Positions 8,237 to 16,460 of a stretch of 64,000 nucleotides of DNA are shown here, one piece after another. The DNA comes from VRUE01 sp040879985 (GTDB lineage: Bacteria > Actinomycetota > Thermoleophilia > Solirubrobacterales > 70-9). Location of the stretch: the NCBI GenBank assembly GCA_040879985.1, contig JBBDJH010000001.1, forward strand, positions 62,001 to 126,000. The letters are read 5' to 3'. Position numbers and translations under genes: made by a program. The notes beneath the pieces were generated by a model. That model was not told the DNA's origin and searched no databases. It worked only from the letters and a program-made list of their open reading frames with translations. Positions within the stretch are counted from its first letter, which is position 1, and each line of letters opens with the position of its first letter.

Positions 8237-8842
8237 TCACTCTCCACCGGGTCCCGAAGCGCCCTGCGCGCTTCCATAGGGCGGGTACCGCCGCTCGCCG
8301 TCGGGAAGGCGCCCTTCGAATCCCTCGAGCGGGCCATAGAACGTTTCCACCAGATCGAGGTTCTCGCCGGGAAGCTCGAAGATCATCGAGAACGACCGCC
8401 GCCCGCGGTCGGGTTTAAAAAAGCCATGCGGCTGGGTTCCTCCGCGCGAGCTCCTGACGCGAGAGGACGCACCGGGGACGAAGACCTCCCGGTAGCGGCC
8501 CTCCACAACAGCCTCGATGCAGGACCTCAACTCCCACTCCCACTCGTAGGTGGAGACGACGAGGATCTCGTGGTCGTACCCTGCCCCCAGCGTCAGCGTG
8601 ATCCAGTCCTCCCCCGCCGCGATCTCAACCGCTGTCGCGTCGTCGCGATCCGGAACGAGTCGCATCAGAGATTCCGCCTCCGTTCCAACCTCGACACGCG
8701 CCGCACCTGCCCGCTCAAGCGGCCCGACCACCTCGCGGACGACCGCCGCCACCCGTCGCCGCACCTCCGCGGGAGAAGCCTCCAGCTCATGCCGACGAGC
8801 CACGCGCCGCTCGCCCCTCGTCTTCCACCACCCGCTCAGCAT
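8237..8842 (-). CDS. Hypothetical protein, tandem paralogue B
   Basis: 201 aa, with the same core as the 168-aa neighbour at 7718-8224. It differs by an insertion of roughly 30 residues after GRYREVFVPGASS (containing a basic GTQPHGFFKPDRGRR stretch) and by a Gly/Pro-rich tail. The N-terminus is again short and basic (WWKTRGERRVARRHE). No transmembrane segment or signal peptide. It begins 127 nt downstream of scpB, after two small hairpins, so it may have its own transcript. Duplication of an unknown gene inside the scpB-rluB interval is the notable point. Confidence 0.7.
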   Translation of the reverse strand: MLSGWWKTRGERRVARRHELEASPAEVRRRVAAVVREVVGPLERAGAARVEVGTEAESLMRLVPDRDDATAVEIAAGEDWITLTLGAGYDHEILVVSTYEWEWELRSCIEAVVEGRYREVFVPGASSRVRSSRGGTQPHGFFKPDRGRRSFSMIFELPGENLDLVETFYGPLEGFEGRLPDGERRYPPYGSAQGASGPGGE

Positions 8843-8917
8843 CGACCGCTCAGCGCTCGACGGAGTTGCCGGGGTTTCCCGCGGCCTAGCCTCCCCCCGG
8901 CACCGCGGAGTGAGGTT

Positions 8918-8957
8918 TGCGCCCGCAGGGCGCAGATCTTTCGGCCCGTCACCGGGC
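8918..8957 (-). terminator. Two short hairpins downstream of scpB
   Basis: TGCGCCC (8918-8924) pairs with GGGCGCA (8928-8934) over a 3-nt loop, and GCCCG (8944-8948) pairs with CGGGC (8953-8957). They fall in the 127-nt gap after scpB. The T-run is poor, so termination is only plausible; the rest of the gap holds nothing I recognise. Confidence 0.4.
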
Positions 8958-8969
8958 GGCTCCCCACCA

Positions 8970-9542
8970 TCAAGGCTCTGCCCGCTGTTCGCCGGCCTTG
9001 AGCAGGCGCTCGCGCAGCTCGCGCTCGTCCTCCGGGGTCGGGTCGAAGCGCGACGGGTCGGGCAGCTGGTCGAGGCCGGCGAGGCCGAAGAGCCGTTCGA
9101 ACAGCTCGGTCGTCTTGAACAGCGCCGCGCCGAACTGGGAGCGGCCCGACTCCTCGATCAAGCCGCGCTCGGCCAGCGTCTGCACGGCCGACTCCGAGGA
9201 GACGCCGCGGATCCGCGCCACCTCGGGCCGCGAGACCGGCTGCAGGTAAGCGACGATCGCCAGCGTCTCGGCCTGCGCCTGGGTCAGCGGCGGCGTGCGC
9301 GGCTTGGCCAGCAGGCGCCGCGCCGCCTCCTCGCTGGCCGGGTCGCTGGCGAGGGCGAAGCCGGCGCCGACCTCGCGCAGGACGACGCCGCGCCGGCCCT
9401 CGCCCAGGTCCTCGCGCAGCAGCTCGATCGCCTCGGCAACCTGACCCTCGGTCGCCTCGGTCGCCTCGACCAGATCCGCGACCGCGACCGGCTGCGGGGC
9501 GAGGAAGAGCAGCGCCTCGATCGTTCGACTGAGATCGCTCAT
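8970..9542 (-). CDS. scpB: Segregation and condensation protein B
   Basis: Winged-helix kleisin-interacting subunit of the SMC-ScpAB condensin, acting on the nucleoid. 190 aa, usual size. SRTIEALLFLAP opens the protein, the first winged helix follows, and the second carries LTQAQAETLAIVAYLQPVSRPEVARIRGV, the most conserved ScpB stretch. GLIEESGR and FKTTELFERLFGL follow. It lies 34 nt after scpA in the classical order. Starts at ATG 9542. Confidence 0.93.
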   Translation of the reverse strand: MSDLSRTIEALLFLAPQPVAVADLVEATEATEGQVAEAIELLREDLGEGRRGVVLREVGAGFALASDPASEEAARRLLAKPRTPPLTQAQAETLAIVAYLQPVSRPEVARIRGVSSESAVQTLAERGLIEESGRSQFGAALFKTTELFERLFGLAGLDQLPDPSRFDPTPEDERELRERLLKAGEQRAEP

Positions 9543-9576
9543 AGGTAGTCCCCGCGCCGGTTTGCGGCGTCCGCGC

Positions 9577-10305
9577 TCAATGTGCCTCCGAGCTGCGGAT
9601 CTCGATCGGGCCGAGCGGCTCGCTCTGCTTCCATGTGACCTCGCCCTTGCGGTAGAGCTCGAGCAGGGCGAAGAGCGTCACGGCCTGGGTCAGCCGGTCC
9701 TCGCCGCCGAACTGCTCGTCGAAGTCGATGCTGCCGCGGCCGGAGAGGGCGTCGCGCAGGGCGCGCAGCCGCCGCTCCAGGGAGACGGTCGGGCGGATGT
9801 GGCCGACGTCGACCGGCGGCGGGACGACCAGCAGGTCGCCGAGCGCGGCGCCGAGCCGGTCCGGGTCATAGGCCGCGACGGCGGCGTCGACGGCGACCCG
9901 GCGCAGGCTCGGCGGCAGCGCCGCCGCCCGGTAGAGGTAGCCGCGCGCCGCCTCGAAGCGCTCGCTCAGCGCCGCCGCCGCGGCGCGGTAGCGGCGGTAC
10001 TCGAGCAGCCGCGCCAGCAACTCCTCGATCGCCTCCTCCGGCCCCAGCTCCTCGAGCTCGGGATCGGCGCCCGGCAGCAGCAGGCGCGACTTCAGCTCGA
10101 GCAGCGAGGCGATCAGGACGAGGAACTCGGTCGCGACCTCGAGCTCGAGGTCGCCCTCGCGCTCGAGATGCTCGATGTAAGCGACGACGACCTCGCCCAG
10201 CTCGACCTCGAGCAGGTCGACCTCCTCGCGCAGCAGGACCGCGATCAGCAGATCGAACGGCCCGGCGAATACGTCGAGCTCCAGATCGAGGTCGGCGACC
10301 GGCAT
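9577..10305 (-). CDS. scpA: Segregation and condensation protein A (kleisin)
   Basis: Kleisin subunit that bridges SMC heads and binds ScpB. 242 aa. The N-terminal signature FAGPFDLLIAVLLREEVDLLEV and the long helix ATEFLVLIASLLELKSRLLLPG are unmistakable; the C-terminal winged helix includes TLFALLELYRKGEVTWKQSEPLG. It starts 3 nt after the trpS stop, so trpS-scpA-scpB are probably co-transcribed from the promoter in front of trpS. Confidence 0.93.
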   Translation of the reverse strand: MPVADLDLELDVFAGPFDLLIAVLLREEVDLLEVELGEVVVAYIEHLEREGDLELEVATEFLVLIASLLELKSRLLLPGADPELEELGPEEAIEELLARLLEYRRYRAAAAALSERFEAARGYLYRAAALPPSLRRVAVDAAVAAYDPDRLGAALGDLLVVPPPVDVGHIRPTVSLERRLRALRDALSGRGSIDFDEQFGGEDRLTQAVTLFALLELYRKGEVTWKQSEPLGPIEIRSSEAH

Positions 10306-10308
10306 CGC

Positions 10309-11313
10309 TTAAGGGTAAGCCGGGGGACCGACGCCCATCCGCTCGCGCACCTCGGCGAGGGTCGGCGCGGCGATCGCGCCCGCCTTCTCCGCCCCGGCCG
10401 AGAGCGCCCCCTCGAGCGCCGCCCGGTCCGGGCGCAGCTCGGCGTAGCGCTCCTGTAGCGGCGCCAGCATCTCGACCACGCCCTCGGCGACCGCCGCCTT
10501 GAAGTCGCCGTAGCCGGCGCCCTCGAACTCGCGCTCGATCTCCTCCGCGGCGACGCCACGGGCGACGGCGAGCACGTCGATCAGGTTGCTCACGCCGGGC
10601 TTCTCGGGAGAGCGGACGACCTCGCGACCCGAGTCGGTGACGGCGCTGGCGAGCTTCTTGCGGATCGCCTCGGGCTCGTCGAGCACGTAGACCGTGCCCG
10701 CCTCGGACCCGCTCGTCGTCGACATCTTCGTCTCCGGCTGCTGCAGGTCCATGATCCGCGCGCCGACGGCGGGGATGCGGTGCTCGGGCACGACCAGGGC
10801 CTCGCCGAAGCGCTCGTTGAAGCGACGGGCGATCTCCCGCATCAGCTCGACGTGCTGGCGCTGGTCGTCGCCGACCGGGACCTCGGTGGCGCGGTAGGCG
10901 AGCACGTCGGAGGCCATCAGGACGGGATAGAAGAAGAGCGCCGCCGACACCAGTTCCTGTTGTTTGGCCGACTTGTCCTTGAACTGGTGCATGCGGTTGA
11001 GGTCGCCGTGGGCGGTCACCGCCGAGAGCAGCCAGGTCAGCTCGGTGTGCTCGCGGACGTCGGACTGGCGGAAGAGGATGCAGCGCTCGGGGTCGAGGCC
11101 GGCGGCGAGCAGGATCGCGGTCGTGTCGTAGACCCGCTCGCGCAGCTCCTTCGTGTCGTTGGCGACCGAGATCGCGTGCAGATCGACGATGCAGAAGATC
11201 GCCGGTTCGCCGCGCTCCTGCCCTTCGACGTACTGGCGGATCGCGCCGATGTAGTTGCCGAGGTGCTTGCGACCGGTCGGCTGGATGCCGGAGAAGATGA
11301 CTGGGGCGACCAT
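10309..11313 (-). CDS. trpS: Tryptophanyl-tRNA synthetase
   Basis: Charges tRNA-Trp. 334 aa, the length of bacterial class Ic TrpRS. The HIGH-type signature appears as PTGRKHLGNYIGAI near residue 10 and the KMSKS-type loop as ETKMSTTSGSEAG near residue 195. GDDQRQHVELMREIA is the conserved adenylate-binding region. A TAGGCT box lies 7 nt before the ATG, suggesting a leaderless transcript. A nested palindromic element (11333-11425) lies immediately upstream, so the promoter's -35 region would fall inside that element. Confidence 0.95.
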   Translation of the reverse strand: MVAPVIFSGIQPTGRKHLGNYIGAIRQYVEGQERGEPAIFCIVDLHAISVANDTKELRERVYDTTAILLAAGLDPERCILFRQSDVREHTELTWLLSAVTAHGDLNRMHQFKDKSAKQQELVSAALFFYPVLMASDVLAYRATEVPVGDDQRQHVELMREIARRFNERFGEALVVPEHRIPAVGARIMDLQQPETKMSTTSGSEAGTVYVLDEPEAIRKKLASAVTDSGREVVRSPEKPGVSNLIDVLAVARGVAAEEIEREFEGAGYGDFKAAVAEGVVEMLAPLQERYAELRPDRAALEGALSAGAEKAGAIAAPTLAEVRERMGVGPPAYP

Positions 11314-11320
11314 TTGGCGG

Positions 11321-11326
11321 AGCCTA
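11321..11326 (-). promoter_or_regulatory. Probable -10 box for leaderless trpS
   Basis: TAGGCT on the minus strand ends 7 nt before the trpS ATG. The same hexamer at the same spacing precedes 34743, and at 6 nt precedes trpF. Confidence 0.55.
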
Positions 11327-11332
11327 GTTGGG

Positions 11333-11425
11333 GACGGGGATGGGTGCCTCTCGCTCGGACAAACGGCGGGCTAATTAGCCCGCCGTTTTGAGTATCCGCC
11401 CGTTCGAGAGGCACCCATCCCCGTC
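11333..11425. repeat. Nested palindromic element between MFS pump and trpS
   Basis: Perfect 21-bp outer arms (11333-11353 and 11405-11425) enclose 51 nt that contain a perfect 28-bp palindrome at 11361-11388 (AAACGGCGGGCTAA and its complement). The inner palindrome has A- and T-runs on its flanks and could terminate transcription in both directions. The outer arm ends at the base next to the MFS stop codon. The arm core GGGTGCC resembles cores in the 106-bp hairpin elements of this window. Confidence 0.85.
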
Positions 11426-12955
11426 TCAAAGGGTCTCCCCAATGGGCGCCGGGGTGGGAGCTGGAGATGACGGGACATGGTCGGCGTCGGTGCCGTGGCC
11501 GCACTCGCCGGCGGCTGCTGCGCTGCCAGCTGGGAACGCTTCGACGTGGCGCTCCGGGTTCTGGATGCCGAAGCCCGCGACGATGCCGCCGGCGATCATC
11601 ATCAGGCCGGCGATCGCGATGCCGAGGTGGAAGGCGGCGGTCGAGGCCTCGGGGGCGGCCGCGGTCAGCGGGCCGCCGCTCACCCCGGGCCCGGCGGTGG
11701 CCTCGAACTGGGCGGCGATCACGACCCCGAGGACGGCGATCCCGAGCAAGCCGGCGACCCGGGCGATGCCGTTGTTGGCGCCCGACGCGATGCCGACCTG
11801 GCGCTCGTTGACGGAATCGAGCACGGTCGCAGTCAGCGGCGCCACGGTCGCCGCCAGACCGAGGCTGAAGACGAGCACGCCGGGCAGCACCTCGGTCACG
11901 TAGGCGGCGTCGGCGTCGACCCGCAGCAGGAGCAACAGGCCGATCCCGGCGACGATCGGCCCGGCGGTCATCGGCAGCCGCGGCCCGGTGCCGGAGGCGA
12001 GCCTGCCGAACCTGGGCGAGAGCAGGAAGAGCACGACCGAGATCGGCGTCGTCGCCAGGCCGGCCTCGATCGGCGAGTAGCCCGAGACCTGCTGGAGGAA
12101 GATCGTGATGAAGAAGAGGCCGGCGATCAGCCCGCCGTAGGCGGCGAAGGTGGTCACGTTGGCGACCCAGAAGTTGCGGATCCTGAACAGCGCGAGGTCG
12201 AGCATCGGGTGGCGCGCGTGCAGCTCGCGCAGGACGAAGAGGCCCAGGCAGACGATCCCGGCGAGCAGCGGGATCAGCACCAGCGGATCGCCCCAACCGC
12301 GGCTCGGCTGTTCGATCAGGGCGAAGACGGGCGCGCCCAGGCCCGCGGCGGAGAGCAGGATGCCCGGCCAGTCGAGCCCGCGGAAGGCGTCGGGGTCGCT
12401 GCTCTCGCGCACCGAGCGCAGCGTCAGCGCGACGGTGAAGGCGATCAACGGGATGTTGATCCAGAAGATCGCCCGCCAGGAGAGCGCCTCGACGAGCGCC
12501 CCGCCGCCGGCCGGGCCGACCACCACGGCGATCCCGGTCCAGGCGGTCCAGGTGCCGACCGCCCTGCCCCGCGCCGCCCCCTCGAAGCTGGCAGCGACGA
12601 GGGCCAGCGAGCCCGGCACGAGCAGCGCCCCGGCCACCCCCTGCAGGGCGCGGCCGGCGATCAGCACCTCGACCGAGGGCGCGATCGCGCAGAGCACCGA
12701 GGTCACCGCGAAGCCGATCAGGCCGATGACGAAGATCCGCCGCCGCCCGAACTGGTCGCCGAGCGAGCCGCCGACCAGCAGCAGCGCGACCAGGGTCAGC
12801 ATGTAGGCCTCGACCACCCATTGCTGGCCGGCCAGGCCGGCGTCGAGCTTGTCGGCGATCGCCGGCAGCGCCACGTTGACAACGGTTCCGTCGAGAAAGA
12901 CGACGGTCGAGCCGAGGATCGCCACGATCAGCGTCAGGCGCTGCTGCCGGGACAC
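11426..12955 (-). CDS. MFS drug efflux transporter, DHA2 (14-TM) family
   Basis: Proton-driven exporter of the QacA/EmrB type in the inner membrane. About 509 aa from the GTG at 12955, with 14 predicted hydrophobic segments. Family motif A-like GGSLGDQFGRRRIF follows TM2, and motif C-like GPAGGGALVEALSWRAIFWIN follows TM5. A longer frame runs to 13111, but that would overlap ku; the GTG at 12955 has a TACACT box 6 nt upstream and begins just before TM1. Divergent from ku. Substrate unknown; no regulator gene is adjacent. Confidence 0.85.
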   Translation of the reverse strand: MSRQQRLTLIVAILGSTVVFLDGTVVNVALPAIADKLDAGLAGQQWVVEAYMLTLVALLLVGGSLGDQFGRRRIFVIGLIGFAVTSVLCAIAPSVEVLIAGRALQGVAGALLVPGSLALVAASFEGAARGRAVGTWTAWTGIAVVVGPAGGGALVEALSWRAIFWINIPLIAFTVALTLRSVRESSDPDAFRGLDWPGILLSAAGLGAPVFALIEQPSRGWGDPLVLIPLLAGIVCLGLFVLRELHARHPMLDLALFRIRNFWVANVTTFAAYGGLIAGLFFITIFLQQVSGYSPIEAGLATTPISVVLFLLSPRFGRLASGTGPRLPMTAGPIVAGIGLLLLLRVDADAAYVTEVLPGVLVFSLGLAATVAPLTATVLDSVNERQVGIASGANNGIARVAGLLGIAVLGVVIAAQFEATAGPGVSGGPLTAAAPEASTAAFHLGIAIAGLMMIAGGIVAGFGIQNPERHVEAFPAGSAAAAGECGHGTDADHVPSSPAPTPAPIGETL

Positions 12956-12961
12956 CGGCTC

Positions 12962-12967
12962 AGTGTA
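12962..12967 (-). promoter_or_regulatory. Probable -10 box for leaderless MFS gene
   Basis: TACACT ends 6 nt before GTG 12955. It decides this start over the longer open frame reaching 13111. Confidence 0.5.
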
Positions 12968-13052
12968 GGCGCTCGCAAGAACCCTCCCGCCGCGCTGAGC
13001 CCCCTTGGCGATCCGGTGCGCCCCTGGCAGAATCCGGGTAGGTGATCTGCTG

Positions 13053-13964
13053 ATGGCGAGAGCGATTTGGAGCGGGACGATCAGCTTCGGGCTCCTCAAC
13101 GTGCCCGTCAAGCTCTACAGCGCGGTCGCGCGGCGCAACATCGCCCTGCGCGAGATCCGCGCGTCCGACAGCTCCCGGATCAAACACCGGCGGGTCGCCG
13201 AGGGGACCGACGACGAGGTTCCCTACGACGAGATCATCAAGGCCTACGAGATCACCCCCGGCCAGTACGTGCCGATCGGCAAGGACGAGATGGAGGCGCT
13301 GCGCCCGGACAAATCGCGCGCGATCGACGTCCAGGACTTCGTCGACATCGAGGAAATCGACCCGATGTACTTCGACAGCCCCTACTACCTCGGCCCCGCC
13401 GACGGCGCCGAGAAGGCCTACTCGCTGCTGGCCGGCGCGATGGAGTCCTCGGGCAAGGCGGCGATCTCCCGCTTCGTCTTCCGCAACAAGGAGCACCTGG
13501 CGGCGATCCGCGCTTCCGAGGGGATGCTGACGCTGACCACGATGCGCTTCGCCGACGAGGTCGTGCCCGCCGACGAGCTCGAGGACGTCTTTCCCGAGGG
13601 CGCCCAGAAGGTGGCGAAGAAGGAGCAGCAGATGGCCGAAACGCTGATCGAGTCGCTCAGCACGGAGTTCGACCCCGGCAGCTACCGCGACGAGCACCGC
13701 GAGGAGCTGCTGGCGCTGATCGAACGCAAGGCGGAAGGCAAGGAGGTCGTCGCTTCCGATGCCGAGCCGGCGAAGGCGACCAAGGCGCCGGACCTGATGG
13801 CCGCCCTGGAGGAGAGCATCGCCGCGGTCAAGGACAAGAAGGGCGCCGCGAAGGGGGCTCCGGCCAAATCCAAAACGACTTCGAGATCGACTTCGAAGGC
13901 CAAGGCGAAGCCAAAAGCCAAAGCCAAGAAAACGAAGTCGAAAAAAGCCAAAGCCTCGAAATAG
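13053..13964 (+). CDS. ku: Non-homologous end joining protein Ku
   Basis: Homodimeric DNA-end-binding ring that recruits LigD in bacterial NHEJ. 303 aa from the ATG at 13053 (MARAIWSGTISFGL, the family's canonical start). The Ku core continues with NVPVKLYSA, a DFVDIEEIDPMYFDSPYYL block and GMLTLTTMRFADEV. The C-terminal 55 residues are a Lys/Ala/Ser-rich tail of the kind that helps bacterial Ku bind and slide on DNA. Three nt separate it from the LigD-type polymerase gene, so both are one transcript. Confidence 0.96.
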   Translation: MARAIWSGTISFGLLNVPVKLYSAVARRNIALREIRASDSSRIKHRRVAEGTDDEVPYDEIIKAYEITPGQYVPIGKDEMEALRPDKSRAIDVQDFVDIEEIDPMYFDSPYYLGPADGAEKAYSLLAGAMESSGKAAISRFVFRNKEHLAAIRASEGMLTLTTMRFADEVVPADELEDVFPEGAQKVAKKEQQMAETLIESLSTEFDPGSYRDEHREELLALIERKAEGKEVVASDAEPAKATKAPDLMAALEESIAAVKDKKGAAKGAPAKSKTTSRSTSKAKAKPKAKAKKTKSKKAKASK

Positions 13965-13967
13965 GTC

Positions 13968-14885
13968 GTGCCCAAGACCCAGCTTGTCGAGGTCGACGGG
14001 CGTGAGCTGAAACTCACCAACCTCGACAAGGTGCTGTACCCGCAGACGGGCTTCAGCAAGGGCGAGATGGTCGACTACTACGCCAAGGTCGCCGCCGCGA
14101 TGGTGCCGCACTTGAAGGGGCGCGCGGTGACGCTGCGCCGCTTCCCCGAAGGCGTCGAGGACCTCGACTCGGCCTTCTTCGAGAAGCGCTGCCCCAAGCA
14201 CCGCCCGCAGTGGGTCAAAACCACCAACGTCCGCGCCGGCCCCAACGCCGGCAACATCGACTTCTGCGTCTGCGACGGCCGCCCGACCCTGGTCTGGATG
14301 GCGCAGCTGGCGGCGATCGAGCTGCACCCCTCGCTCTCGCTGGGCAGCAGGCACGAGCGGCCGACCGTGCTCGCCTTCGACCTCGACCCCGGCCCGCCCG
14401 CCGAAGTGCTCGCCTGCGGCCGCGTCGCCCTGCGCCTGCGCGAGCTACTCGGCCAGGTCGGCCTGGAGAGCTTCGTCAAGACCTCGGGCTCGAAGGGGAT
14501 GCAGCTCTACGTCCCGCTCAACACGAAGGTCACCTACGAGCAGACGCGCCCCTTCGCCCAGGCGCTCGCCCAGCTGCTGGCCAAGCAGTCGCCGGACGAG
14601 GTGATCGCGAAGATGGGCAAGAAGACGCTGCGCGAGGGCAAGGTCTTCATCGACTGGTACCAGAACAACGAACGCAAAACGACGATCGCCGTCTACTCGC
14701 TGCGCGCCCGCGAACGGCCGACCGCCTCGACCCCGCTCAGCTGGGAGGAGGTCGAAAGTGCGATCGAGGACGACGACGCCGGCGCCCTGGTCTTCGAGGC
14801 CGGCGAAGTCCTGGAGCGGATTGAGACGCAAGGCGACCTCTTCGCCCCGGTCCTGGGCCTGAAACAGTCCCTCCCCGACCTCTAA
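13968..14885 (+). CDS. Stand-alone LigD-type NHEJ polymerase/primase
   Basis: Primase-polymerase of the archaeo-eukaryotic type that fills gaps during Ku-dependent end joining. 305 aa, covering only the polymerase domain; no nuclease or ATP-ligase domain is fused. The start LTNLDKVLYPQTGFSKGEMVDYY is characteristic, followed by RFPEGV, FFEKRCPKHRP, the metal-binding FDLDPG near residue 143, TSGSKGMQLYVPL, and IDWYQNN. It begins at GTG 13968, 3 nt after ku. The matching ligase must lie elsewhere. A hairpin terminator follows at 14897. Confidence 0.93.
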   Translation: MPKTQLVEVDGRELKLTNLDKVLYPQTGFSKGEMVDYYAKVAAAMVPHLKGRAVTLRRFPEGVEDLDSAFFEKRCPKHRPQWVKTTNVRAGPNAGNIDFCVCDGRPTLVWMAQLAAIELHPSLSLGSRHERPTVLAFDLDPGPPAEVLACGRVALRLRELLGQVGLESFVKTSGSKGMQLYVPLNTKVTYEQTRPFAQALAQLLAKQSPDEVIAKMGKKTLREGKVFIDWYQNNERKTTIAVYSLRARERPTASTPLSWEEVESAIEDDDAGALVFEAGEVLERIETQGDLFAPVLGLKQSLPDL

Positions 14886-14896
14886 AACACCCCCTC

Positions 14897-14937
14897 CGCT
14901 GTTCCTTTGCCCCATATAACAGGGGAAAGGAACAGCG
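14897..14937. terminator. Bidirectional hairpin terminator between the NHEJ and glycine cleavage genes
   Basis: A 17-nt arm (14897-14913) pairs with 14922-14937 with one bulged base and an 8-nt AT-rich loop. It sits between the convergent polymerase and gcvPB genes, 11 and 8 nt from their stops, so it can serve both. It resembles the longer hairpin elements in position but not obviously in loop sequence. Confidence 0.7.
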
Positions 14938-14945
14938 CAGGCTTG

Positions 14946-16460
14946 TCAGAGCGGCTGGCGGACGACCGGCCTGCGGGTTGCCTTGACCTCGTCGAGGCGG
15001 CGCACCGGGGTGGTGTAGGGAGCCTCCTTGGCCTTCTCCGGGCCCGCCTCGGCCTCGGCGAGGATCTGCTCGACCGCGTCGGCGAAGGCGTCGAGCGACT
15101 CCTTCGTCTCGGTCTCGGTCGGCTCGATCATCAGCGCCTCCTCGACCAGCAGCGGGAAGTAGACGGTCGGCGGGTGGAAGCCGAAGTCGAGCAGGCGCTT
15201 GGCGAGGTCGAGCGTGGCGATCCCGAGCTGCCGCTTCATCGGCTTGCCGGAGAGGACGAACTCGTGCATGCAGTGGCGCTCGAAGGCGACCGGCAGGTAC
15301 TTCCCGGCCCGGCCCTCGGCGAGCCGCGCCTTCAGGTAGTTGGCGTTCAGCACGGCGGTCTCCGAGGCCTCGGCGAGGCCGTCGGCGCCGAGGCTGAGGA
15401 TGTACGCGTAGGAGCGCACGAAGACGCCGAAGTTGCCCTGGAAGCCGCGCAGGCGGCCGATCGACCTGGGCCGCTCGTGGTCGAGGTCGAAGTACGGGCC
15501 GCTGCCGTTGCCGCCCTCGCGGCGGACCACCTGGGGCCGCGGCAGGAAGGGCTCGATCCGCTCCGAGACGGCGATCGGCCCGGCGCCGGGCCCGCCGCCG
15601 CCGTGCGGCTGGCTGAACGACTTGTGCAGGTTGACGTGGACGATGTCGAAGCCCATGTCGCCGGGGCGCGACTGGCCCATCACCGCGTTGAGGTTGGCGC
15701 CGTCGTAGTAGAGGGTCCCCCCCACCGCGTGGATCAGCGACGCGATCTCGGCGATGTTCTCGTCGAAGAGGCCGAGCGTGTTGGGGTTGGTCAGCATCAG
15801 GCAGGCGACCTCGTCGTCGACCTTGGCCCGCAGGTCGTCCATCTCGACCCCGCCGCGCTCGTCGGTGGCGACCTTGACGATCTCGTAGCCGGCCATCGTC
15901 ACCGAAGCCGGGTTGGTGCCGTGCGAGGTGTCGGGGGCCAGCACCTTGGTCCGCGCTTCGCCGCGGTCGGCGTGGAAGGCGCGGGTGAGCAGCAGGCCGG
16001 CGAGCTCGCCGTGCGAGCCGGCCGAGGGCTGCAGGCTGACGTGCGGCAGGCCGCAGATCTCCGCCAGCGACTCCTGCAGCAGCCAGATCAGCTCCAGCGC
16101 CCCCTGGGCGCGCCTCGGGTCCTGCGCCGGGTGCAGGCGGGCGTGGCCCGGCAGCGCCGCCACCCGCTCGTTGAGGCGCGGGTTGTGCTTCATCGTGCAG
16201 GAGCCGAGCGGGTAGAAGCCGCTGTCGAGGTCGAAGTTGCGGCGCGAGAGGCGGTTGTAGTGGCGGACGATCTCCGGCTCGGCGACCTCGGGCAGGCGCG
16301 GCGGCTCGGCGCGCAACAGCCGCGCCGGGATCAGCTCCTCCAGCGGCGGCTCGGGCACTTCGGCCGCGGGCAGGATGCCCGCGCGGCGACCGATCTTCGA
16401 CTTCTCGAAGATCGTCTGCGCGCGTTCGCGCTGCATCGGGATTTCGTCGACCGGCATCAC
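14946..16460 (-). CDS. gcvPB: Glycine dehydrogenase (decarboxylating) subunit 2, P-protein
   Basis: PLP subunit of the glycine cleavage P-protein, which decarboxylates glycine and passes aminomethyl to lipoyl-GcvH. 504 aa, slightly longer than most split GcvPB chains. NFDLDSGFYPLGSCTMKHNP is the family opening and NLHKSFSQPHGGGGPG carries the PLP lysine. PSAGSHGELAGLL and APDTSHGTNPASVTMAGYE are also diagnostic. The ATG overlaps the gcvPA stop by 4 nt, giving a coupled pair. A hairpin follows the stop. Confidence 0.95.
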   Translation of the reverse strand: MMPVDEIPMQRERAQTIFEKSKIGRRAGILPAAEVPEPPLEELIPARLLRAEPPRLPEVAEPEIVRHYNRLSRRNFDLDSGFYPLGSCTMKHNPRLNERVAALPGHARLHPAQDPRRAQGALELIWLLQESLAEICGLPHVSLQPSAGSHGELAGLLLTRAFHADRGEARTKVLAPDTSHGTNPASVTMAGYEIVKVATDERGGVEMDDLRAKVDDEVACLMLTNPNTLGLFDENIAEIASLIHAVGGTLYYDGANLNAVMGQSRPGDMGFDIVHVNLHKSFSQPHGGGGPGAGPIAVSERIEPFLPRPQVVRREGGNGSGPYFDLDHERPRSIGRLRGFQGNFGVFVRSYAYILSLGADGLAEASETAVLNANYLKARLAEGRAGKYLPVAFERHCMHEFVLSGKPMKRQLGIATLDLAKRLLDFGFHPPTVYFPLLVEEALMIEPTETETKESLDAFADAVEQILAEAEAGPEKAKEAPYTTPVRRLDEVKATRRPVVRQPL

